A stretch of 64,000 nucleotides of DNA from an uncultured Arcanobacterium sp. (GTDB taxonomy: Bacteria > Actinomycetota > Actinomycetes > Actinomycetales > Actinomycetaceae). This document shows positions 17,847 to 27,005 of the stretch, one piece after another. A program made the translations under genes and the position numbers. The notes beneath the pieces were generated by a model. It saw only the letters and a list, made by a program, of their open reading frames with translations, had not been told where the DNA came from and did not search any database. Numbering within the stretch: position 1 is the stretch's first letter; the number at the start of each line of letters is the position of its first letter. The stretch covers positions 1 to 64,000 of the forward strand of contig CAUAGM010000004.1 of NCBI GenBank assembly GCA_958428545.1, read 5' to 3'.

Positions 17847-20144
17847 ATGGATAATCAAACAATCTCTGCCACCAACTCAGCGGATAACGCCCATGTGAAA
17901 ATCGGTGTTCTCACATCGGGTGGAGATGCGCAAGGCATGAATGCAGTCGTTCGCGCAGTTATTCGCACAGCAATTCACGAAGGTGCTCAACCATACGCTA
18001 TTCGAGAGGGCTGGAAAGGAGCCGTCGATGGAGGCGATCTGATAGCTCCAGCCACGTGGCATGATGCTTCTGGCATTCTCAGCCTTGGCGGCACAGCTAT
18101 CGGCACCGCACGATCCGAAGAATTTCGCGAGCGCTCTGGTATTAAAAAAGCAGTAAGAAATTTAGTACATGCTGGTATTGATCGCCTCGTTATTATTGGC
18201 GGTGACGGCACTCTCTCTGGCGCCGACGAACTTCGGGCTCTATGGCCACAACTACTTGATGAACTGGTTGCAGAAGGCGAGGTATCCCAATCGGAAGCTG
18301 ATGCTCACCGCCGCCTGCATATCGCTGGCGTGGTTGGATCTATTGACAATGACCTCGTCGGCACCGATATGACAGTTGGAGCAGATTCGGCGCTTCATCG
18401 CATTATAGAAGCAGTTGATGCAATTTCTTCTACTGCTGCTTCCCATCAGCGCACATTCGTGATCGAAGTTATGGGACGCCGCTGCGGCTATTTAGCTCTG
18501 ATGAGCGCTATTTCTGGCGGATGTGATTATGTGTTTATTCCAGAGCTTCCAGCTGCAGAAGGCTGGGAAGAGGAAATGTGTGCCAAGCTGCGCGAAGGTC
18601 GCGAACATGGCAGAAGAGATTCTTTAGTGATTGTGGCAGAAGGGGCCACAGATCGTCACGGCAACCCAATCACTGCCCAGCAAGTGCAAGCTGTACTCAC
18701 CGAACGACTCGGGGAAGAAGCACGAGTGACGGCACTCGGGCACGTGCAGCGTGGTGGCACTCCAAGTGCCTACGACCGCTGGATGAGCACACTTTTAGGT
18801 TATACAGCAGCACACGAGATGATCGTTGCAGACGAAACCACAGAACCAATGATCGTGGGCGTGCGCAATAATGGGCTTATTCTGCTTCCGATGATGGAGA
18901 CGATTAAATCCACACGTGCGGTTAAAACTTATCTTACGAACGGGCAATGGGAAGAAGCAGTCGATTCGCGAGGTGCAGGCTTCCGCCAAATGATCGATAT
19001 ATTCAACAAGATCAGCGCCCCGCTCCCATCGTCACATCATAATCCAGATAAACGTAGCCCACGCGTAGGTATTTTGCATGCAGGCGGGCTTGCTCCAGGT
19101 ATGAACCCTGCTGCCCGCGCCGCTGTAAAACTCGGCATTGACCGCGGATACACAATGATCGGTATCGAAGGCGGATTTATGGGCTTGCTCGAAGGAAATA
19201 CGAGAGAGCTAGGCTGGGCAGATGTTGAAGGCTGGGCGGAAGATGGCGGCGCTATGCTTGGAACTCGCCGCACAATTCCAACTGAAGATGATTATTATGC
19301 CCTCGCACGCCAAATCGAAAATGCTCAGCTCGATGCGCTCATTATGATCGGCGGTTTCAAGGGCTACAAGATGGTTTTTGATATGTACAAGCACCGCGAT
19401 CACTATCCCGCTTTCAAAATTCCGATTCTTTGCGTTCCTGCATCAATCGACAACAACCTTCCAGGGTCAGAGCTTTCTATCGGAGCAGATACAGCGCTCA
19501 ACAACAATACGGAGGTGCTAGACCGTATTCGGCAGAGCGCCTCTGCCAGTCAGCGGTGTTTCGTGGCAGAGACGATGGGCAGAAAATGCGGCTACCTTGC
19601 TCTTATGAGCGCGCTTTCCACGGGGGCAGAGCAGGTGTATCTCTATGAAGATGGAATCACTTTAGCTCAGCTCGCTGCCGATTCTGCGCATATGATTCAA
19701 GCGTTTAAGAATGGCCGTGAACTTTATTTAGTCGTTAAAAACGAAGGGGCGTCTACAAACTACACTGCCGATCTCATGCGCAGAGTCTTTGAAGAAGAAG
19801 GCGGCGATATGTTTGATGTACGAACTGCTGTCCTCGGGCATATGCAGCAAGGAGGAAATCCATCTCCATTTGACCGCGTCCTTTCTGTACGCATGATGTC
19901 TGCGGCAATTGACGCACTGGATTCTGAGCTAACGAACGGCAAGGCGCGCTATCAGTACGTTGGGCAAAGCAGTGGAAAAATAGAAACATTCCCTGTAAGT
20001 CATATGGATGAGCTCATCGATATGGAAGATCGTCTGCAGTTTGAGCCTTGGTGGCTCGGTTTGAAAGACGTACTGTACGTGGTGGCAGACAAAGAATTTA
20101 AGAAGAACGTCGGAAGGTTGACTGCCGTCACCAAAGCTTACTAA
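17847..20144 (+). CDS. 6-phosphofructokinase, tandem (double-domain) form
   Basis: 765 residues from ATG 17847 (GAGGA 6 bases upstream), about twice the size of a bacterial PfkA. Residues 1-380 and 395-765 are two homologous PFK halves. The first half has KIGVLTSGGDAQGMNAVVRA, IGGDGTLSGADEL, and the catalytic loop GSIDNDLVGTD. The second has VGILHAGGLAPGMNPAARAA, MIGGFKGYKM, and ASIDNNLPGSE, where the catalytic Asp of IDND is replaced by Asn. This mirrors animal and fungal PFK, in which the C-terminal half became regulatory. It phosphorylates fructose-6-phosphate; by analogy the N-half should be catalytic and the C-half an effector site. The gene stands alone, opposite pgi. Confidence 0.92.
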   Translation: MDNQTISATNSADNAHVKIGVLTSGGDAQGMNAVVRAVIRTAIHEGAQPYAIREGWKGAVDGGDLIAPATWHDASGILSLGGTAIGTARSEEFRERSGIKKAVRNLVHAGIDRLVIIGGDGTLSGADELRALWPQLLDELVAEGEVSQSEADAHRRLHIAGVVGSIDNDLVGTDMTVGADSALHRIIEAVDAISSTAASHQRTFVIEVMGRRCGYLALMSAISGGCDYVFIPELPAAEGWEEEMCAKLREGREHGRRDSLVIVAEGATDRHGNPITAQQVQAVLTERLGEEARVTALGHVQRGGTPSAYDRWMSTLLGYTAAHEMIVADETTEPMIVGVRNNGLILLPMMETIKSTRAVKTYLTNGQWEEAVDSRGAGFRQMIDIFNKISAPLPSSHHNPDKRSPRVGILHAGGLAPGMNPAARAAVKLGIDRGYTMIGIEGGFMGLLEGNTRELGWADVEGWAEDGGAMLGTRRTIPTEDDYYALARQIENAQLDALIMIGGFKGYKMVFDMYKHRDHYPAFKIPILCVPASIDNNLPGSELSIGADTALNNNTEVLDRIRQSASASQRCFVAETMGRKCGYLALMSALSTGAEQVYLYEDGITLAQLAADSAHMIQAFKNGRELYLVVKNEGASTNYTADLMRRVFEEEGGDMFDVRTAVLGHMQQGGNPSPFDRVLSVRMMSAAIDALDSELTNGKARYQYVGQSSGKIETFPVSHMDELIDMEDRLQFEPWWLGLKDVLYVVADKEFKKNVGRLTAVTKAY

Positions 20145-20201
20145 AGCTGAAAATATTCACTGGTTCGTTGTGACGAAAGATGCACAGCACTTTCAAACGC
20201 T

Positions 20202-20468
20202 TTACGAAAGCACTGGATTATTTCCGTAGCGTGCGAGGAAAAAGAGCATAAGAGCAACGATAATCAATGCTGCAGCATCGAACCATCGCGCTCTGATATG
20301 CGGGGTGACGCGCGGTCCAGTAAAAATTCGAGCGATGCCAAGCACGAGCATACTCGCGGCAAGAGCAAGAGTTGCTTCGTAGACGTTACGCCATAACGCA
20401 AGTGCAAGCACAACTACGAGCCACATGCACAAAGACGCATAGTACCAGCGAGAAGGCAAATCGTTCAT
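20202..20468 (-). CDS. DUF3017 family small membrane protein
   Basis: 88 residues with three hydrophobic helices (SLCMWLVVVLALALW; TLALAASMLVLGIARIF; FDAAALIIVALMLFFLARYG) and the ARIFTGPRxxPHIRAR loop between helices two and three that marks DUF3017. This family usually lies near purH or mdh in actinobacteria, as here, but has no known function. The stop is about 60 bases from the convergent pfk stop. It starts at ATG 20468; no clear ribosome site. Confidence 0.75.
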   Translation of the reverse strand: MNDLPSRWYYASLCMWLVVVLALALWRNVYEATLALAASMLVLGIARIFTGPRVTPHIRARWFDAAALIIVALMLFFLARYGNNPVLS

Positions 20469-20497
20469 AACGCAGATATTACTCGTTTCTGCCTTCT

Positions 20498-20821
20498 TTT
20501 ACCTATGTGCTTGATGTGCCTGATGCGCTCGTACATATGCCCTACCCGCAGATTTAATTCACCCGTGCGCACGGAGCTTACCAAGTGCCCTACCTGTTTT
20601 TGCACGCATGCATCGATTCATCTGTGTGCGCAGAGTTTATCCCGAGAATGAATCTTGCCGCGGTCAGAAATGAAAGATTCATCCGTGTGTGTAGAGTTAT
20701 CCGTGATGCCTCACACAGTATATACATACTGCTTATTTACCCATATGCGCAGAGTTTGCCTGTATATCCCATCGCCCAGCAGCAAAACTGGAAGGTTCAC
20801 TCATACACATGGAGTTTATAC
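20498..20821. repeat. Six degenerate ~25-bp repeats at a ~60-bp period
   Basis: Units start at about 20498, 20558, 20617, 20678, 20737 and 20796 (steps 60, 59, 61, 59, 59). The plus-strand consensus is roughly TTCAYCCGTGTGCGCAGAG followed by TTTATCC; the second unit contains the palindrome CCGTGCGCACGG. The intervening ~35 bases are unrelated. The geometry is CRISPR-like, but the units differ from each other at many positions and no cas genes are present, so this is at most a decayed array or a set of protein-binding sites. It fills the gap between DUF3017 and purH. Confidence 0.6.
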
Positions 20822-20883
20822 ACACAAAAAGTTTTACTCTTAGAAATTTTCACAGCTCGATTATCAGCTGAAGTTTTAGCTCT

Positions 20884-22590
20884 TTAGTGAGAGAAGTGAC
20901 GAGCACCCGTCAGATACATCGTCACTCCTGCAGCTTGGGCTGCAGCAATAACCTCAGCATCACGAATGGAACCGCCCGGATGAACCACAGCCTTGATACC
21001 AGCGTCAATCAATACTTGCAAACCATCAGCGAAAGGAAAGAAAGCATCGGATGCAGCAACGGCACCGCGAGCACGCTCAGGGGCAGCAGGCGCAACTATC
21101 GCTTGCGCTCCTCCAGCAGTTTCTGTGTCACTTTCAACTGGCACACCCAGAGTATTTGCACGCTCAACGGCAAGGCGGCACGAATCGACACGATTGACCT
21201 GCCCCATGCCGACACCAACGCTCGCACCATGCGAAGCAAGCAAAATAGCGTTTGAACGAACTGCCCGCACAGCGCGCCACGCAAAGAGCAGATCACGCAT
21301 CGTGTCTTTATCGGCAGGAGAGCCGGATACAAGCTGCCAATTCTTCGGATCGTCTCCCGCAGCATCGAGCGCATCGTGCGTCTGTACAAGAGCGCCCCCA
21401 GAAATGGGCTTCAGATCCCAGATATGCTCTTTTCGATCAACACGATTATGGTAATCGGAGTGCTTCACCACCAAAATGCGCAGGTTCTTTTTCTCTTTCA
21501 GAAGCTCAAGCGCAGCCAGTTCATAGCTCGGCGCAGAAATTACTTCGGTAAAAACTGGGCGCACCTGCTTCGCCATCGCAAGCGTCACCTCACGATTTGC
21601 AGCAATCACGCCGCCGTAGGCACTTTGCGGATCGCAGGCGTGAGCAGCTTTATGTGCCTGCGCAATATCTGCACCGATGGAAATTCCGCATGGATTAGCG
21701 TGTTTGACAACTGCCACCGCTGGCTCTTCGTGGTCGTATGCGGCTCGAATAGCGGCGTCCATATCCTGATAATTGTTGTAGCTCATAGCTTTGCCGTGAA
21801 GCTGGACGGCGTGCGCTAAACCGTAGGCAGACGGACTACCGTATTCGTGCATACCAAACTTTACTCCTTCAAGCGCAGTTTCCTTCCCGTCTCCCACATA
21901 AAAATCACTGTAGAGCGCAGCTTCCTGATGTGGGTTTTCTCCGTAGCGAAGAGGTTCTTTCAGCTCCCATACCGCTGCGCGATAGACTGGATTTTCCTCA
22001 CCGATAAGCACAGAGCTCGCCCACTCAGCCACAGCCGCATCATAGCTGGCAGTCGTCGCATAGGCGTGTGCAGCAAGGCGTGCACGCTCTCCTCCTTCAA
22101 AACCACCGCGGGCAGCTGCTTCAACCACAGATCGGTACTGACTCGGATTGACGATCACCGCGACTGAATCGTGGTTTTTAGCTGCTGCTCGAATCATTGC
22201 GGGGCCGCCAATATCAATTTTTTCCACGCAATCCTCAATCGAAGCACCACTCGCCACAGTTTCACTGAAAGGATAAAGATTCACGATCACGAGATCAATA
22301 GGGATAAGTCCAAGCTCTGCCATCTGGTGAATATGCGCTTCGCAATCGCGGCGAGCCAAAATAGCACCGTGAATCATAGGATGCAGTGTTTTTACTCGCC
22401 CGTCAAAACTCTCGGGGAAGCCCGTCACTTCGGAAACATCCGTCACCGATATGCCCGCATCACGAATTGTTTGTGCCGTTGATCCAGTTGAGAGTATCTC
22501 ACACCCGCTGTGTGCCAAAGCTTGAGCAACCTCGACAATACCGTCTTTATAGTAAACCGAAATCAATGCCCGCTTAAACGGAATCCGCAT
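20884..22590 (-). CDS. purH: Bifunctional AICAR transformylase/IMP cyclohydrolase
   Basis: 568 residues. It catalyses the last two steps of IMP synthesis. The N-terminal MGS-like cyclohydrolase domain (residues 1-190) starts KRALISVYYKDGIVEVAQAL and contains TGFPESFDGRVKTLHP. The C-terminal AICAR transformylase domain contains RYGENPHQEAALY, the KHANPCG motif with the Lys-His pair, and the SDAFFPFADG and HPGGSIRDAEVI ends. Start ATG 22590 overlaps the upstream DUF6350 gene by 17 bases, indicating translational coupling. In many actinobacteria purN lies directly upstream; here it does not. Confidence 0.95.
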   Translation of the reverse strand: MRIPFKRALISVYYKDGIVEVAQALAHSGCEILSTGSTAQTIRDAGISVTDVSEVTGFPESFDGRVKTLHPMIHGAILARRDCEAHIHQMAELGLIPIDLVIVNLYPFSETVASGASIEDCVEKIDIGGPAMIRAAAKNHDSVAVIVNPSQYRSVVEAAARGGFEGGERARLAAHAYATTASYDAAVAEWASSVLIGEENPVYRAAVWELKEPLRYGENPHQEAALYSDFYVGDGKETALEGVKFGMHEYGSPSAYGLAHAVQLHGKAMSYNNYQDMDAAIRAAYDHEEPAVAVVKHANPCGISIGADIAQAHKAAHACDPQSAYGGVIAANREVTLAMAKQVRPVFTEVISAPSYELAALELLKEKKNLRILVVKHSDYHNRVDRKEHIWDLKPISGGALVQTHDALDAAGDDPKNWQLVSGSPADKDTMRDLLFAWRAVRAVRSNAILLASHGASVGVGMGQVNRVDSCRLAVERANTLGVPVESDTETAGGAQAIVAPAAPERARGAVAASDAFFPFADGLQVLIDAGIKAVVHPGGSIRDAEVIAAAQAAGVTMYLTGARHFSH

Positions 22591-24052
22591 CTTTATGCTC
22601 CTCGCTCATTGCGCTTTGATCTGCGCCGCCATGCACTGCGAGGATAATAGGACCTCGCACCACCTCTTCTTTATTATGGCTCTGAGCAGAAACTTCCTGC
22701 TTATCTTTCTCACTTAGTGGCTGATTGGCGTCTTGAATGACGGACTCTTCGGCCGTTTCTATTGAGCTCTTATGCTTTTCTTGCGTCGAAGGATCTGATG
22801 CACAGCCTGCCGTACCATTTTCTTGAGCGGGTGCGATGCCGCACACATCAGCAACCATTTCATTTTTTACCTCAGTACCTGCTTTAGCAATTTTTTCCTT
22901 ACTCTTCTCACCATTAAGCCTGCTATTCGCCATCATGCGCCGACGCACACTACGAATCGACGTGGTAACGTAAGGAATTCCAAAAGTTAGTACCACAGCA
23001 GCTAAAGTCAGCTCTGCACGAGAACCAACATACGCCATACGCTCGGGACCAAGAGAACCGCGAGCCAGCCATGAAGCCGCTGCCACCAAAATAGCCACGC
23101 AGACAAGAACAGTCATCGCCCGCGCAGCAGCAGCTATCGTCGTCGCACGTAGAGAATCGCGAAGTGGTATATCTTGAGAATCTTTATATGCTCGCCATAT
23201 AAATACAGTGACCACAGGAGCAAGCGCTAGCACTGCCCACGCGTTATTTTGAGGCAAGGCACCGAAAATCGGAATCGCAGGCAATGGATTGAGAGTGGTG
23301 CCAAAAATACTAAAATACGTGCCCGTCCCAATAGAAAATCCTGCACCAAGCAACCAGTTCATCGCCCATATCACAACAGTTGGGAGATAGAGAAGCTGCA
23401 AAAGCACAAGTCCAATTCCTCCCCACAATCCAGCAAAATAGCTGGCGTGGATCGACGCAATACGGGAAGCTCCAGCAGCACATGCCACAAGAAATACGAG
23501 TATAGAAAGGAACGCCAGCAGTTTAAGTATCCGCAAAACAATAGACGAAATCTCGCAGGCATATTCCCACCACGAATACGAGTAAAAAAGATATTCGCGG
23601 GCAGCCACAACCGCACACACACCACTAATTGCGGCACTTCCAGCAATGGAAATCCACCACTGCCCATGTACACCCATTGCCGCCCCAATTAGTGCAGTAA
23701 CACCTGCTTGCACACACGCTACAAGCGCAACTTCGCCCCACGAATGAATCACACGACGCCGCAAAATGACGTACAGGGCATACATCACAGCGAAAGTCAG
23801 GGAAAGAGGCATGAGCTGCACATACCCCTCACTCTCACCCGAGCAGCGCCCTCCAAAAGCAGTAGACCACAGGCACGTAGTAAAACGAGCCGCATCTGCC
23901 CACGTCACATTTCCAAGCATCGGCGCCGAGGCTGTCGTCGCATAAAAAAGCAACGCAAAGACGAGAAAAAGCAGCCAGCTGTAAAGCAGTGGCTGAAGTG
24001 CCCCTCGAGCTAGGAAAAACAGGCGAGAAAAATCAATGGTACGAGATTGCAT
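22574..24052 (-). CDS. DUF6350 family polytopic membrane protein
   Basis: 492 residues from ATG 24052 (weak GAGAG upstream); an open extension to 24127 is possible but lacks a ribosome site. About ten membrane helices occupy residues 1-390, with GTGTYFSIFGTTLNPLPAIP and IPIFGALPQNNAWAV as the conserved core I associate with DUF6350. A hydrophilic Glu/Lys/Ser-rich tail of about 110 residues follows. The family is actinobacterial and normally sits between sucD and purN/purH; function unknown, sometimes annotated as a cell-division protein PerM. It overlaps purH. Confidence 0.75.
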   Translation of the reverse strand: MQSRTIDFSRLFFLARGALQPLLYSWLLFLVFALLFYATTASAPMLGNVTWADAARFTTCLWSTAFGGRCSGESEGYVQLMPLSLTFAVMYALYVILRRRVIHSWGEVALVACVQAGVTALIGAAMGVHGQWWISIAGSAAISGVCAVVAAREYLFYSYSWWEYACEISSIVLRILKLLAFLSILVFLVACAAGASRIASIHASYFAGLWGGIGLVLLQLLYLPTVVIWAMNWLLGAGFSIGTGTYFSIFGTTLNPLPAIPIFGALPQNNAWAVLALAPVVTVFIWRAYKDSQDIPLRDSLRATTIAAAARAMTVLVCVAILVAAASWLARGSLGPERMAYVGSRAELTLAAVVLTFGIPYVTTSIRSVRRRMMANSRLNGEKSKEKIAKAGTEVKNEMVADVCGIAPAQENGTAGCASDPSTQEKHKSSIETAEESVIQDANQPLSEKDKQEVSAQSHNKEEVVRGPIILAVHGGADQSAMSEEHKDADSV

Positions 24053-24127
24053 CACTCTCAATAATTTCCCATTACCAGCAGGCACAAAAGCATATAGAAC
24101 TGGCGTGTTGCTCTCGCAAATATGCAC

Positions 24128-24628
24128 GTTTAATGAAACATCTACTATTCAAACCATCACTACGCACACAAAGGCACAAAACGAGAACATCACTTCGAGT
24201 ACATAGAGCACAAAGTATCGGCTCAAAGCGCAGAGCAAAAAGTGCAGGGATCACAACGCGTTCACAAAAAGCCCAAAGCACACGTCACGAAGACCTGCAC
24301 TATAGCTCTCCACAACCTAAAACACAGTTCACTAAAACGCAAAAGCTTCAAACTTCAGCAGAAGAAAGACCAGCATAGGTGAGAGGAAAAGTATGAAAAC
24401 AAAATGCGGCACAAAGCTGCCCAAAACTACATATATAGCTACACACAATGCTCCTGCTCAACTTCTTGAATGCAGAGTATACACAGCCGCATAGATGCAC
24501 AGCTAGCAGGCAGCAATCTAATATCCTCATTGCCGCACACGCGCCAGAAATAATGCGCACACACTGCACTACACAACATATACACAGATCAGGAAAGCCC
24601 GTGCGGCTAACATGAAAGTATCTAGATG
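24128..24628. other. Non-coding region between sucD and DUF6350 gene
   Basis: About 500 bases, A-rich on the plus strand, with no convincing gene or strong hairpin. It lies downstream of sucD (minus strand) and upstream of the DUF6350 gene, so it should hold the sucD 3' end and a promoter for DUF6350-purH. No clear -10/-35 was recognised. Confidence 0.4.
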
Positions 24629-25558
24629 CTACTTTTTCAGATCCTTGAAAATCTCTCGAGCAATATTCGCAGCCTCAGTAGGAGTTTTACCTACATGGAC
24701 ACCTGCAGCTTCAAGAGCTATCTTCTTGGCAGCTGCCGTACCGCTTGAACCAGAGACGATAGCTCCCGCATGCCCCATCGTCTTGCCCTCGGGAGCCGTG
24801 AAACCAGCCACGTAACCAACAACCGGCTTCGTCACGTGCTCTTTAATGTATGCTGCAGCGCGCTCCTCGGCGTCACCGCCGATCTCTCCAATCATCACGA
24901 TAATATCCGTATCGGGATCTTCTTCGAACGCTTTGAGAGCATCAATATGGGTAGTGCCGATAACAGGATCGCCGCCTATGCCAATACACGTTGTAAAGCC
25001 TACATCAGAAAGCTCATACATCATCTGATACGTGAGCGTGCCGCTCTTTGACACCAGCCCCACGCGCCCTGGCCCCGTAATATCGGGCGGCGTAATACCA
25101 ACGTTGCTCTGCCCCGGCGAAATAATACCCGGACAGTTCGGACCGATGATCTGCACTCCCCGCTCACGGGCATAAGCGAAAAACTCCGCAGCATCTTTGA
25201 CGGGCACGCCCTCAGTAATAACCACAACGAGCCGCATATCGGCATCAACGGCTTCAACAACAGCCTGCTTCGTAAAAGCAGGCGGCACAAAAATTACGGA
25301 TACTTCGGCGCCCGTTGCAGCTTTTGCTTCGGCAACAGCGCCATACACAGGCACGCTCACTACCCCCGCTTTGCGATCTTCGGCTCCGAAGCCAATAGGC
25401 TCCACATCGAAATCAACACGCGTGCCGGCTTTGCGAGGATTTGTGCCAGCGACGATCTGGGTGCCTGCAGCGAGCATACGGCGAGTATGCTTCGAGCCTT
25501 CGGAGCCCGTCATACCCTGCACGATTACTTTATCTTCTTTTGTGAGAAAAATAGCCAT
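24629..25558 (-). CDS. sucD: Succinate-CoA ligase, alpha subunit
   Basis: 309 residues, full length. It forms succinate and ATP/GTP from succinyl-CoA together with SucC. The CoA-binding N-terminus (VIVQGMTGSEGSKHTRRMLA) and the phospho-histidine loop (TAPEGKTMGHAGAIVSGSSG) are present, as are GPNCPGIISPGQ and SKSGTLTYQMMYE. It follows sucC by 14 bases in the same operon. A citric-acid-cycle enzyme, cytoplasmic. Confidence 0.95.
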   Translation of the reverse strand: MAIFLTKEDKVIVQGMTGSEGSKHTRRMLAAGTQIVAGTNPRKAGTRVDFDVEPIGFGAEDRKAGVVSVPVYGAVAEAKAATGAEVSVIFVPPAFTKQAVVEAVDADMRLVVVITEGVPVKDAAEFFAYARERGVQIIGPNCPGIISPGQSNVGITPPDITGPGRVGLVSKSGTLTYQMMYELSDVGFTTCIGIGGDPVIGTTHIDALKAFEEDPDTDIIVMIGEIGGDAEERAAAYIKEHVTKPVVGYVAGFTAPEGKTMGHAGAIVSGSSGTAAAKKIALEAAGVHVGKTPTEAANIAREIFKDLKK

Positions 25559-25572
25559 ATTTCTTCCTCTGC

Positions 25573-26751
25573 CTACTTAGCCAACCCAGCAAGTTCTGCA
25601 GCTTTCGCCGCAGCGCCGTCCATCGTATCTACCATCGTGACGAGCGGATGATTCGCCTGCTGAAGAATTGCTCGCCCTTCTTCGACCTTATTTCCATCGA
25701 GACGAACCACGATTGGCTTCGATGCAGCGTCGCCGAGAATATCCAGAGCAGCTACGATACCTTTCGCTACCTCGTCACACGCTGTGATACCACCAAACAC
25801 ATTGACGAATACTGAGCGAACTTCTTCGTCGCCCAAAATCACATCAAGCCCGTTGCTCATCACCTCAGCGTTGGCACCGCCGCCAATATCGAGGAAGTTT
25901 GCAGGCCCTACGCCATACTGCTTACCCGCGTATGCCACAACGTCGAGTGTGCTCATCACCAGCCCAGCACCGTTGCCAATAATGCCGACTTGCCCTCCCT
26001 CCAGCTTCACATAGTTCAAGCCCAGCTCTTTTGCCTTGATCTCAAGCGGATTCACTGCATTCGTATCGACGAGAGCACGATGCGATTCGTGCCGGAAATG
26101 CGCATTATCGTCAAGGCTCACTTTACCGTCGAGAGCGATAATAGCTCCGTCAGGGGTTTGGATAAGTGGGTTTACTTCAACGAGAGTGGCGTCTTCACCT
26201 TGATAGACGCTCCACAATTTTTGAAGCACAGGAGCGATCTTTGCCCCTAGCTCAGAATCAAAACCGGCGCGAGTGACGATCTCCTGCGCCACGCCCTCAT
26301 CAATGCCAACGAGAGGATTCACGGGAACCTTGGCCAAGGCTTCGGGGCGCTCTTTAGCGAGCTGCTCGATTTCCATGCCGCCCTCTTTCGAACACATGGC
26401 GAGATAACGCCGCTCAGCGCGATCTAGGAGCACCGAGAAATAATATTCTTCTTTAATATCTGCGCCAACAGCAATAAGGACCTTGCGCACAGTATGCCCT
26501 TTAATATCCATACCGAACATTGCTTCAGCTTTTTCGCGCGCTTCTTCTGGGGTGCGTGCAATTTTGACGCCGCCAGCTTTGCCGCGCCCACCCGTCTTCA
26601 CCTGCGCCTTAACAACGACGATTCCGCCGTCTGTGAGCAGCTGCTGGGCGGCAGCATATGCTTCATCTGGAGTATGCACCACAATCCCCACAAGCACGGG
26701 AACACCGTATGCGGCAAATAACTCGCATGCTTGGTACTCAAAAAGATCCAC
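25573..26751 (-). CDS. sucC: Succinate-CoA ligase, beta subunit
   Basis: 392 residues from GTG 26751 (AAAGGA 6 bases upstream); this gives the family N-terminus VDLFEYQACELFAAYGVPV, whereas the longer frame to 26817 does not. The ATP-grasp domain (residues 1-235) contains VVVKAQVKTGGRGKAGGVK and LVEVNPLI. The C-terminal CoA-ligase domain contains GNGAGLVMSTLDVVAYAG, DIGGGANAEVM and NVFGGITACDEVAKGI. It is the first gene of the sucCD operon, downstream of pcrA. Confidence 0.95.
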   Translation of the reverse strand: MDLFEYQACELFAAYGVPVLVGIVVHTPDEAYAAAQQLLTDGGIVVVKAQVKTGGRGKAGGVKIARTPEEAREKAEAMFGMDIKGHTVRKVLIAVGADIKEEYYFSVLLDRAERRYLAMCSKEGGMEIEQLAKERPEALAKVPVNPLVGIDEGVAQEIVTRAGFDSELGAKIAPVLQKLWSVYQGEDATLVEVNPLIQTPDGAIIALDGKVSLDDNAHFRHESHRALVDTNAVNPLEIKAKELGLNYVKLEGGQVGIIGNGAGLVMSTLDVVAYAGKQYGVGPANFLDIGGGANAEVMSNGLDVILGDEEVRSVFVNVFGGITACDEVAKGIVAALDILGDAASKPIVVRLDGNKVEEGRAILQQANHPLVTMVDTMDGAAAKAAELAGLAK

Positions 26752-27005
26752 AAAGATTCCTTTCGATAATCGATTCGCTATCACGCCCATCGGCAAGCTA
26801 TCGCACATATTCAGCAATACGCTTTAGCGAAAATTTCACTAAAAACTGTGTACCACCGAAACAGTGTGCCGCTATTACTCGCCGTTGAGATAACAGTATG
26901 AGCATACCGCGAAACGGCTCAGATTTCTTGCTATTTTTGGGACTTTTTCCCAACACTATTTATGGTCTATCCAGCCGCGTATCTGCTGCCACATGTGCTC
27001 CTATC

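Noticed and set aside
20498..20821. Annotating this repeat cluster as a CRISPR array
   Set aside because: The units differ at many positions, no cas genes are in the window, and only the period fits. Reported as a repeat and a finding instead.
23989..24378. Plus-strand frame spanning the start of the DUF6350 gene and the following gap
   Set aside because: Very rich in Lys/Arg/Ser/Gln with no ribosome site or recognisable domain; likely chance.
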